Shown here: positions 1 through 5,826 of the stretch, piece by piece
How positions within the stretch are numbered: the first letter of the stretch is position 1
Layout of the letters: every line of letters starts with the position of its first letter
NCBI GenBank assembly: GCA_019418625.1
Contig: DYBL01000020.1
Span: forward strand, 1-19,059
Length of the DNA stretch: 19,059 bases
Reading direction: 5' to 3'
Origin: Clostridiales bacterium
Lineage (GTDB): Bacteria > Bacillota > Clostridia > Oscillospirales > Oscillospiraceae
The notes under the pieces: model-generated
What the model saw: the letters and a program-made list of their open reading frames with translations, nothing else
Told to the model about the DNA's origin: nothing
Database searches by the model: none
Position numbers and translations under genes: made by a program

Positions 1-714
1 GCCCCCCACCACACCGCCTCGGCCGCCGCCCTCACCGGCGGCGGTGCGCTGCTGCGGCCCGGGGAGATGTCCCTGGCCCACAACGGCGTGCTGTTTCTCG
101 ACGAACTGCCGGAGTTCCGCCGGGACGTGCTGGAGGCCATGCGCCAGCCCCTGGAGGAGGGGGACGTCACCGTGGCACGGGCGGCGGGCACGCTGCATCT
201 GCCCGCCCGGTTCCAGCTGGTGGCCGCCATGAACCCCTGCCGCTGCGGCTGGCGGGGCCACCCCTCCGGAAGATGCACCTGCTCTGCCCGGGAGGTGGAA
301 CGGTATGTGGAGAAGATCTCCGGTCCCCTTTTGGACCGCATCGACCTGCATGTGAACGTGCCCTCCGTGGAGTACGAGGCCATCCGCCGCCGCGCCCCCG
401 CGGAGTCCTCCGCGGCGGTGAAAGCCCGGGTGGAGGCCGCCCGGTCCATCCAGAAAAAGCGCTTTGCCGGCACCGCCGTCACCTGCAACGCCGCCATGAC
501 GCCGGAGATGGTGGGCCGGTTCTGCCCCCTGGACGAAGCGGGCGAGGCCCTGATGAAAAGCGCCTTTTCCCGCATGGGCCTCACCGCCCGCTCCCATGAC
601 CGCATTTTGCGCCTGGCACGCACCATTGCCGACCTGGAGGGCGCGGCAGACATCGGCCCCGGCCATCTGGCGGAGGCCATCCAGTACCGCAACACAGACA
701 TTCTGCAAGGATAA
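1..714 (+). CDS. comM: YifB/ComM family Mg-chelatase-like AAA+ ATPase, 3' part
   Basis: The 5' end lies outside the window; 237 C-terminal residues are visible in frame from base 1 to the TAA at 712. The first residues (APHHTASAAALTGGG, then RPGEMSLAHNGVLFLDELPEF) are the highly conserved YifB/ComM core, with VLFLDE as the Walker B motif. Next come the Cys-containing NPCRCG...CTCS segment, the SGPLLDRIDLHV sensor/arginine region and the C-terminal helical Mg-chelatase domain. In Proteobacteria ComM is a hexameric helicase that drives branch migration when transforming DNA is integrated. Firmicute YifB is its homologue, but its role there is inferred. The gene converges on the minus-strand lipoprotein gene and shares a terminator with it. 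The missing N-terminus should hold the Lon-like fold and Walker A. Confidence 0.95.
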   Translation, partial: APHHTASAAALTGGGALLRPGEMSLAHNGVLFLDELPEFRRDVLEAMRQPLEEGDVTVARAAGTLHLPARFQLVAAMNPCRCGWRGHPSGRCTCSAREVERYVEKISGPLLDRIDLHVNVPSVEYEAIRRRAPAESSAAVKARVEAARSIQKKRFAGTAVTCNAAMTPEMVGRFCPLDEAGEALMKSAFSRMGLTARSHDRILRLARTIADLEGAADIGPGHLAEAIQYRNTDILQG

Positions 715-750
715 AACGAGCCGGGCGGCAATGCCGCCCGGCTCGTTTTA
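712..750. terminator. Perfect bidirectional terminator between comM and the lipoprotein gene
   Basis: A 19-bp arm (712-730) is repeated exactly in inverse at 732-750, giving a GC-rich stem (GAGCCGGGCGGC) with flanking A and T tracts. The comM stop codon lies inside the left arm. The symmetry lets it end transcripts from both converging genes. Confidence 0.9.
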
Positions 751-755
751 TCTTT

Positions 756-1103
756 TTACGACTCCGACTTTTCCACAGAGACGATGGTACCGTCCAGGCC
801 GTCCACCACGGAAAGGGTCCCGGTGTAGGTGACGGTCACGGTGTCACCCACGGCCACGTCCTCCAGCCCCTGGGGCTTATCGCCGTCCTTCAGGGAGAAC
901 ACGTAGGCCTCGCCGGCATCGTCCGTGACGGTGAACATGAAGTCCTTCACCTCGTCCAGCTTACCGGTGAGGGTGGAGCTTTCCGCCGCGTCCGCCCCGT
1001 CGGCAGCCTTCTTGTCTTTGCCGCCGCAGCCGGCAGCCAGGCACAGCGTCAGTGCCAGGACCAGGGCCACAAGCCCAAGCTGTTTCATCCGGCCATGTCT
1101 CAC
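756..1103 (-). CDS. Small secreted lipoprotein of unknown function
   Basis: Predicted 115-residue lipoprotein. A short basic start is followed by a hydrophobic stretch ending in the lipobox LAAGC (lipidated Cys at residue 26), then a Lys/Asp/Ala linker and an about 70-residue beta-rich domain with a hydrophobic/charged alternating pattern (GKLDEVKDFMFTVTDDAGEAYVFSL...VGDTVTVTYTGTL). I do not recognise a named family; the second half resembles small OB/beta-barrel domains. It is the last gene of the sigma/anti-sigma unit. The GTG start at 1103 overlaps the anti-sigma stop as GTGA, with GAGG about 10 nt upstream, which points to translational coupling. An ATG at 1088 (110 residues) is an equally possible start. 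Being co-transcribed with an RsiV-like sensor suggests an envelope-stress-linked protein, which is inference only. Confidence 0.8.
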   Translation of the reverse strand: MRHGRMKQLGLVALVLALTLCLAAGCGGKDKKAADGADAAESSTLTGKLDEVKDFMFTVTDDAGEAYVFSLKDGDKPQGLEDVAVGDTVTVTYTGTLSVVDGLDGTIVSVEKSES

Positions 1104-1960
1104 TTCACAAGGCCCTCATATACGGAAGCGGGGATGGTGAACTCCGGCATGCCCATGTAGCCGGCGGCGATGGTGTACTCGTCGAACACCAGCACCAGCT
1201 GGCCGTCCGCGTCAAAGTAGAAGTTCTGATCGGGGGCGATGGCGGTGAACTGGTCCACAAAGTAGGCCTGGCTCTCGTCAGCGGCCATCCGCTCTTCCAT
1301 CTGGGCCCGCACGGAATCGGACAGGGCCGTCACGTAGTCCGCGTCCTCCCGGAACAGATCCGCCAGGGTCACCACCTGACCGGTGGCCTTGTCGATGTGG
1401 TAGAAGCGGCTGAACTGGGCGCCGCTGGCCTGGGTCTTCACCGCGTCGATGCGCAGAGTGAACCATTCGTCGGTATCGGTCACCACGCTGCTGGTCACGT
1501 CCAGGCCCTGGTAGCCCTCGCCGGTGGCGGCGCAGTCCGCCTCGAACTGGGCGATCAGCTGATCCGTGTATTCCTGCACCTGGTCGCTGACCTCCTCCGC
1601 GGCGGCGCTGCCGCCAAGTTCGGGCGTCTGCACGTCGGCGAAGTTGTGGCCGTCGTCATAGGTGTAGGTCCGGAAGGTCACCAGCTCCACGATGGCGCCC
1701 AGCACCGGGATGTCCGCCATGGCGGCCGCGGCGGTGGGGGACGCGTTGGGCACTGCCACGAACAGGGCCAGCGCAGCGGCGATCCAGCCGCCATAGCGGG
1801 CGGCACGCCTGGTTTTTGATTTGTTGTTCATGCTCATGTCTGTCTCCTCCAGCGCAGCGCAGGTGCGAAAGACCCTGCCGGCATAGTCCTCCGGCAGAGG
1901 GAAAGGTTCTTTTTTTGCTCGCGCTCTCAATTCCTCGTCAAATCGATCCATTTGATCCAT
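1100..1960 (-). CDS. rsiV: RsiV-like membrane anti-sigma factor (DUF3298/DUF4163 type)
   Basis: 286 residues from the ATG at 1960, chosen because GAGGTG lies 4 nt upstream; a GTG at 1972 overlapping the sigma stop is the alternative. Layout: cytoplasmic N-terminus with an anti-sigma-like stretch (PFPLPEDYAGRVFRTCAALEE, 19-39), one membrane segment (about 57-80) ending in Ala-rich AxA sites, then an extracellular domain. The latter carries the RsiV/DUF3298 signature: FYHIDKATGQVVTLADLF, NFYFDADGQLVLVFDEYTIAAGYMGMPEFTIP. In Bacillus subtilis RsiV is a lysozyme receptor that releases SigV after signal-peptidase and RasP cleavage. It directly follows an ECF sigma gene, so it is very likely its cognate inhibitor. 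The lysozyme-binding role here is inferred from the family. Confidence 0.88.
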   Translation of the reverse strand: MDQMDRFDEELRARAKKEPFPLPEDYAGRVFRTCAALEETDMSMNNKSKTRRAARYGGWIAAALALFVAVPNASPTAAAAMADIPVLGAIVELVTFRTYTYDDGHNFADVQTPELGGSAAAEEVSDQVQEYTDQLIAQFEADCAATGEGYQGLDVTSSVVTDTDEWFTLRIDAVKTQASGAQFSRFYHIDKATGQVVTLADLFREDADYVTALSDSVRAQMEERMAADESQAYFVDQFTAIAPDQNFYFDADGQLVLVFDEYTIAAGYMGMPEFTIPASVYEGLVK

Positions 1961-1968
1961 GTTGCACC

Positions 1969-2499
1969 TCACTCTTCTCTCAGCAGCGCACGCAGCCGTG
2001 CCCGTCCCCGGGACAAACGGGTCTTGACCGCCGCTTCGCTGATCCCCAGAACGCCGCTGATCTCCCGGATGGACAGGCCATCATAGTAGAACAGGGTGAC
2101 CGGGGCCCGGAGATCGTCCCCCAGCGTCATGACCGCCTGCCAGAGCGTCATCCGCTCCGTGGGATCCGCATCCGGGGCACGCAGGCACTCCTCCACCTCG
2201 GAAAGATCCACGGAGGGCCTGCGCTTGCGGCAGGCGTCATAGCACTTGTTGGCCAGGATGCGCAAAAGCCAGGGCCGGAACTTGTCCGCGTCCCGCAGGG
2301 TCTGACGCCGCTCGAAGGCTGCACAGATGGCCTCCTGCACCGCGTCCTCGGCGTCCTCGTCGTTGCGGAGGATGGCCTTGGCGGTACGGAAGAGCGCCTC
2401 CTGGTTCTCAATGACCCTGGCGCAGAATATTTCCTTGTCCAGCGCGGCTTGCATCATGGCTATGGGGCTTTCTCCTTTTCTGGTTTCGGGACCGGTCAT
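1969..2499 (-). CDS. sigV: ECF RNA polymerase sigma factor (SigV-like)
   Basis: A 176-residue sigma-70 family ECF factor. Region 2 spans about residues 29-94 (AKAILRNDEDAEDAVQEA, then DKFRPWLLRILANKCYDACRKRR) and region 4 about 118-172 (LFYYDGLSIREISGVLGIS, then AAVKTRLSRGRARL), with a non-conserved linker between them. This is the normal two-domain ECF size. The ATG at 2499 has a weak ribosome binding site; the MMQAALDKE start at 2457 has AAGGAG about 14 nt upstream and may be the real one. It begins 50 bp after the flavodoxin-like reductase gene with no terminator between, so read-through is likely. It pairs with the RsiV-like anti-sigma downstream, which suggests control of cell-wall or lysozyme resistance genes. 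That role is inferred from the partner. Confidence 0.9.
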   Translation of the reverse strand: MTGPETRKGESPIAMMQAALDKEIFCARVIENQEALFRTAKAILRNDEDAEDAVQEAICAAFERRQTLRDADKFRPWLLRILANKCYDACRKRRPSVDLSEVEECLRAPDADPTERMTLWQAVMTLGDDLRAPVTLFYYDGLSIREISGVLGISEAAVKTRLSRGRARLRALLREE

Positions 2500-2548
2500 C
2501 TATTAAGATGCTTCGGCGGGGAAAAAGGTGACAGACAGCTAAAATTTT

Positions 2549-3181
2549 TCAGCGGATGAAATTGGTCATGGTGCGGTGGCCGGTGGCGGGAGGCGGTACC
2601 GTCTCCTTGGCGGCAGCCAGGGCCTTTACCGCCCAGGCCATGTTGCGGCCCAGCTTGCAGGCCACCTCCATGCCCTCCGTATCGGCCAGGCACTCGCCCG
2701 GGTCCGCCCCGTGGACGGCGCCCCAGTAGTCGGAGGTGACGATGAGCATCTCCATGGCGTCCATGGTGCCCAGCAGCTGCTGATAGGTCTCCATGCCGCC
2801 GCTGCGGCGCAGCGTGCAAAGGGCGCCGCCCACCTTGTGGTGGAGCTGGTTGTCCCCGCATCCGGCGGCGAGCATCAGCCGGTCCAGCACGCACTTCATA
2901 TTGCCGGCGATGCCGCCGTGGTAGACGGGGCTTGCCAGCAAGATGCCGTCGGCTTCGATGCAGGCGGCGATGATGTCGTTGACCATGTCGTCGGTCTGCA
3001 CGCAGCGAAGAGATCCGGTATTGAGACAGTGGTAGCAGGCCATGCAGGGGTGGACCCGCGCACCGGGCTGGAACACCTCAAACTCCACGCCGGCGGCGCG
3101 CACCTCCTGGCCCACGGCCTCCAGCAGCCGGGCGGTGTTTCCGTTTTTGCGGGGGCTTCCGTTGATGGCTACGATCTTCAT
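2549..3181 (-). CDS. Flavodoxin-fold NAD(P)H/FMN-dependent oxidoreductase with iron-sulfur-type Cys motif
   Basis: 210 residues. The ATG at 3181 was chosen because GGAGGG sits 7 nt upstream and the protein then begins with MKIVAINGSPRKNGNT, the FMN phosphate-binding loop of this family; a longer open frame upstream has no such support. LLASPVYHGGIAGNMKCVLDR is the conserved flavin-contact region. Cysteines 46, 49, 52 and 60 form CX2CX2CX7C, matching the compact motif of iron-sulfur flavoproteins (Isf), so a [4Fe-4S] cluster beside FMN is plausible. The expected role is two-electron reduction of quinones or small oxidants or electron transfer in the cytoplasm; the substrate cannot be read. A good promoter lies upstream and an ECF sigma gene follows at once, which may place it in a stress operon. 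Confidence 0.88.
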   Translation of the reverse strand: MKIVAINGSPRKNGNTARLLEAVGQEVRAAGVEFEVFQPGARVHPCMACYHCLNTGSLRCVQTDDMVNDIIAACIEADGILLASPVYHGGIAGNMKCVLDRLMLAAGCGDNQLHHKVGGALCTLRRSGGMETYQQLLGTMDAMEMLIVTSDYWGAVHGADPGECLADTEGMEVACKLGRNMAWAVKALAAAKETVPPPATGHRTMTNFIR

Positions 3182-3220
3182 GGCATTTCCCTCCTGTAAA
3201 ATTTGGGGTCTTACAGGCCG

Positions 3221-3249
3221 ATGATAGCAGATTTCCCACCGCGGCGCAA
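3221..3249 (-). promoter_or_regulatory. Sigma-A-type promoter of the flavodoxin-like reductase unit
   Basis: On the minus strand, -35 TTGCGC (3249-3244), a 17-bp spacer and -10 TATCAT (3226-3221) predict a start near 3215, about 35 nt before the ATG. The -10 is good and the -35 keeps only TTG. Confidence 0.6.
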
Positions 3250-3260
3250 CGGATGGCGGC

Positions 3261-3293
3261 AAAAAAGGAGACGCCCCCGGGCGTCCCCTTTTT
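3261..3293 (-). terminator. Terminator after the PepSY protein gene
   Basis: The inverted repeat has GACGCCC/GGGCGTC at its core, one mismatch, and A/T flanks on both sides. It follows the minus-strand stop at 3306 and ends in a T run on that strand. Confidence 0.85.
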
Positions 3294-3305
3294 CTCTGTA
3301 TATCT

Positions 3306-4112
3306 TCAGTCGTCGTAATCGGCTTCCCACTTGAGGATGGAGCCGCTCTTGGCGTCGATGTCGCACTCATACTCCATGCGGCCGTTGCGCAGCTCCAGCT
3401 CATACACCTGGCGGCCGTCGTCCCAGTCCAGCTCGCACTTGACCACCGTGGCGCCGCTGCCGGCCTTGTTGCGGGCGATCTGCTGGGCCTTCTCCCGGCC
3501 GATCACGTCGGAGGAGTCGTCATTCCAGTTGTCGTCCCAGTCATCCCAGTTGTCGTCCCAATCGGGGGCGTCGTAGCCGTCCACGTCCCGGTCAGACTCG
3601 ATGATCTTGCCGGTCTTGGCGTTGATCTCGTAGTCGTACTCCACGCCCTTGCTGTAAAACTCCACGTCATAGTGGGCCACGCCGTCGTCCCAGTCCAGCT
3701 CCGCCTTCAAAAAGACCGCGTTGGATGCCTTGACGCCCGCGTCGTCCAGGGCGATCTCCTTGGCCTCGGCACGGGTGATGTAATCATCGGCGTCGGGGTC
3801 CTCGCTGAGGTTCCAGTCCGGGGTGGTCAGCTCCACGGTGCGGGTCTTGGAGTCAAAGGACACGTCCATGCCCGCCGCCTCGCACACGGCCCGCACGGGC
3901 ACATAGGTGGTGCCGTCGTACAAAAACACCGGCACCTTCTTGCCGTCGGCGTCCCGGGGCGTGAACTTCGCGTCGTTGATGGTGATCTTGATGCCGTCTT
4001 CCACCTCGATGGTGCGCTTGGAGGCCGCCGTGGCCGTGACGCCCAGGGCCGTCACCAGACCCACCAGCACCAGCGCAGAGGTAAAGCCCTTCCAGTAACC
4101 GGTCTTTTTCAT
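3306..4112 (-). CDS. Secreted protein with copper-amine-oxidase-N-like domain and two PepSY domains
   Basis: 268 residues. Residues 1-30 form a signal peptide (KKTGYWKG basic start, hydrophobic core, ATATAA cleavage area). Residues about 33-97 (IKITINDAKF...VFLYDGTTYVPVRAVCEAAGMDVSFD) match the copper amine oxidase N-terminal-like domain, a cell-envelope module common in Firmicutes and unrelated to catalysis. Two PepSY repeats follow at about 109-175 and 202-266. They share RAEAKEIA / REKAQQIA starts, the ELDWDDG strand and a DIDAKSG / EINAKTG end, and are joined by an acidic Trp/Asp/Asn linker (183-201). PepSY domains are thought to inhibit or chaperone proteases at the cell surface. AAGGAG sits 8 nt before the ATG. 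It is a single-gene unit; no promoter was assigned with confidence. Confidence 0.85.
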   Translation of the reverse strand: MKKTGYWKGFTSALVLVGLVTALGVTATAASKRTIEVEDGIKITINDAKFTPRDADGKKVPVFLYDGTTYVPVRAVCEAAGMDVSFDSKTRTVELTTPDWNLSEDPDADDYITRAEAKEIALDDAGVKASNAVFLKAELDWDDGVAHYDVEFYSKGVEYDYEINAKTGKIIESDRDVDGYDAPDWDDNWDDWDDNWNDDSSDVIGREKAQQIARNKAGSGATVVKCELDWDDGRQVYELELRNGRMEYECDIDAKSGSILKWEADYDD

Positions 4113-4288
4113 GGTTCATTCTCCTTTTCTTTCATCAGATTTTGTGATGCGGTTTTGTGGGAGAGTGGCCTCTCCGCTCTTTCTGCCTGTTAAACGCACG
4201 GGGCGGCCGGTTTATTGCACGGCTTCAAAAAATTTTTCAAAAATTTCCCCAGAAAAAATCGGGGCTTTTTCTTCCACCGCAAATGCGG

Positions 4289-4294
4289 TATAAT
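4289..4294 (+). promoter_or_regulatory. Probable -10 element (TATAAT) for thiI
   Basis: A perfect TATAAT lies about 78 nt before the thiI start. The -35 region at 17-bp spacing (TTTTTC, 4266-4271) is poor but lies in an A/T-rich tract. The predicted leader contains a GGCCCG/CGGGCC hairpin at 4310-4324. The rest of the 4113-4371 gap shows an AAATTTTT-C-AAAAATTT palindrome at 4230-4246 and no gene. Confidence 0.5.
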
Positions 4295-4371
4295 GCAGCT
4301 TGACAAAAAGGCCCGCTCCGGGCCGGGATCGGTTCGATTCTCTACTATATTTATTACTGGAGGGCATCCCT

Positions 4372-5568
4372 ATGAACAACAATGAGATCCTCCTTCTGAA
4401 GCTGGGCGAAGTGGTCTTGAAGGGCCTCAACCGCAAAGCCTTCGAGGACAAGCTCATGAACAACGTCCGCCGCCGCATCCGCCGCTTCGGCGATTTCCGG
4501 GTGCTGGTGCGCCAGAGCACCATCTACGTGGAACCGCAGAACGACCAGTGCGACATGGAAAGCGCCTTTGCCGCCTGCTGCCAGGTGTTCGGCGTGGCCG
4601 CCGTGGCCCGGGCCGTCCCCTGCGAAAAGACCGTGGAGGCCATCGTGGACACCGCCGTGGCCTACCTCTCCGATGACTTTGCCGCCGCCCGCAGCTTCAA
4701 GGTGGAGAGCAAGCGGGCCGACAAGCTCTTCCCCATGACCTCCATCCAGCTCAGCCAGGCCGTTGGCGGGGAGCTTGCCGAGCGGTTCCCCCAGGTGGTG
4801 GTGGACGTGCATGATCCCGATCTGACCGTGTACGTGGAGATCCGGGAAAAGTACGCCTACGTCCACGCCCCCTCCGTGCCCGGCGCGGGCGGACTGCCCG
4901 TAGGCATGGGCGGCACCGCCGTGAGCCTGCTCTCCGGCGGGCTGGACAGCCCCGTCTCCTCCTGGATGATGGCCCGCCGGGGCGTGCAGCTGGAGATGGT
5001 GCACTTCGTCTCCCCGCCCTACACCTCCCAGCAGGCCCTGGACAAGGTGCTGGAGCTGGCCCGTGAGCTGACCGCCTACTGCGGGCGCATGGTGGTGCAC
5101 GTGATCCCCTTCACCAAGATCCAGGAGGAGATCCGCAAAAACTGCCCCGAGGAGTACTTCACCCTCATCATGCGCCGCTTCATGATGCGCATTTCCGAGG
5201 CCGTGGCCAAGCGGGCCGGGGCCGGCGCCCTGGTCACCGGCGAGTCTCTGGGCCAGGTGGCCAGCCAGACCATGCTGGCCCTGGGCACCACGGAGGACGT
5301 GACCACGCTGCCGGTGCTGCGGCCCCTGATCGGCATGGACAAGGTGGAGATCATCCGCATGGCCCGGCAGATCGGCACCTACGATACCTCCATCCTCCCC
5401 TATGAGGACTGCTGCACCGTCTTTACCCCCCGCCACCCCTGCACCCGTCCCAAGGTGGAGGACGTGCGGGAGGCCGAGGCCGCGCTGGACGTGGACGCCC
5501 TGGTGGCCGAGGCCCTGGCCGGAGACCAGTGGGTGCGGGTGAAGCCCACCGACGAGCCCCGGATCTGA
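4372..5568 (+). CDS. thiI: tRNA 4-thiouridine synthetase ThiI (short form)
   Basis: 398 residues from the ATG at 4372, which has GGAGG about 8 nt upstream. It adenylates U8 of tRNA and inserts sulfur to make s4U; in some species it also supplies sulfur for thiazole synthesis. The start MNNNEILLLKLGEVVLKGLNRKAFE is the ThiI N-terminal ferredoxin-like part. A THUMP domain follows to about residue 165, then the PP-loop ATP-pyrophosphatase motif SGGLDSP at 188-194. The conserved ALVTGESLGQVASQT and PYEDCCTVFTPRHPCTRP segments are present, the latter with the catalytic-region Cys residues. There is no C-terminal rhodanese domain, as in Bacillus-type ThiI, so sulfur should come from a separate cysteine desulfurase. 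None is visible in the window. Confidence 0.95.
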   Translation: MNNNEILLLKLGEVVLKGLNRKAFEDKLMNNVRRRIRRFGDFRVLVRQSTIYVEPQNDQCDMESAFAACCQVFGVAAVARAVPCEKTVEAIVDTAVAYLSDDFAAARSFKVESKRADKLFPMTSIQLSQAVGGELAERFPQVVVDVHDPDLTVYVEIREKYAYVHAPSVPGAGGLPVGMGGTAVSLLSGGLDSPVSSWMMARRGVQLEMVHFVSPPYTSQQALDKVLELARELTAYCGRMVVHVIPFTKIQEEIRKNCPEEYFTLIMRRFMMRISEAVAKRAGAGALVTGESLGQVASQTMLALGTTEDVTTLPVLRPLIGMDKVEIIRMARQIGTYDTSILPYEDCCTVFTPRHPCTRPKVEDVREAEAALDVDALVAEALAGDQWVRVKPTDEPRI

Positions 5569-5614
5569 TTTTCCACAGGGCCATCGGGCCCGTCTTTGAG
5601 AAAGAAGGAATCCC

Positions 5615-5713
5615 ATGTCACATACCGCTGAGATCATCGCCGTGGGCACCGAGCTGCTGCTGGGCAACATCGCCAACGTCCCACAGGGCCGCCCGGCCCT
5701 GCGGGAGCCCTGA
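5615..5713 (+). pseudogene. Truncated extra copy of the cinA start
   Basis: An ATG at 5615 opens a 32-codon frame ending at TGA 5711-5713. Its first 63 bases match the real cinA start (5827-5889) with one difference (GCT for GCC in codon 5), encoding MSHTAEIIAVGTELLLGNIA plus N. It then leaves cinA sequence and reads 11 unrelated codons. A modest ribosome binding site (AAGGAA) precedes it, so a short peptide could be made, but it lacks nearly all of CinA. I read it as a remnant of a partial duplication. Confidence 0.85.
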
Positions 5714-5812
5714 TCCATCTTCCTCGGGCGGAGTGAATCCGCCCTTGCGGGAATACTCCGCTGACGCTGCGCATTCACGGCGGCACTGGCCGCCGGCGTT
5801 GGTGTTGGCGAT
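5669..5812. repeat. 144-bp segment bounded by ATCGCCAAC inverted repeats, likely flipped
   Basis: The ends ATCGCCAAC (5669-5677) and GTTGGCGAT (5804-5812) are perfect 9-bp inverted repeats. The right end extends to an 18-bp exact reverse complement (5795-5812) of cinA codons 19-24 (5881-5898). Turning the segment round in silico makes the truncated cinA copy match the real gene over 72 bp instead of 63. The interior is full of dyads: CAGGGCCG/CGGCCCTG (5684-5701), GGGCGGA/TCCGCCC (5726-5744) and GCGGAGT/ACTCCGC (5728-5761). It looks like a short interspersed repeat rather than coding DNA. No recombinase gene is near. Confidence 0.7.
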
Positions 5813-5826
5813 AGGAGGCCTTTTTC

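Noticed and set aside
2530..2551. ECF-type autoregulatory promoter (TGAAAA...TGTC) in front of the sigma gene
   Set aside because: The spacing between the two parts is 8-12 bp, too short for the usual ECF promoter spacing of about 16, and the -35 lacks the final C.
4300..4305. Perfect TTGACA as -35 for thiI
   Set aside because: No -10 lies 16-18 bp downstream (sequence there is CCGGGA); the TATAAT just upstream is the better element, so this match is probably chance.
4354..5778. 474-codon minus-strand open frame across thiI
   Set aside because: Repetitive Gly/His/Leu composition, antisense to thiI with no family features.
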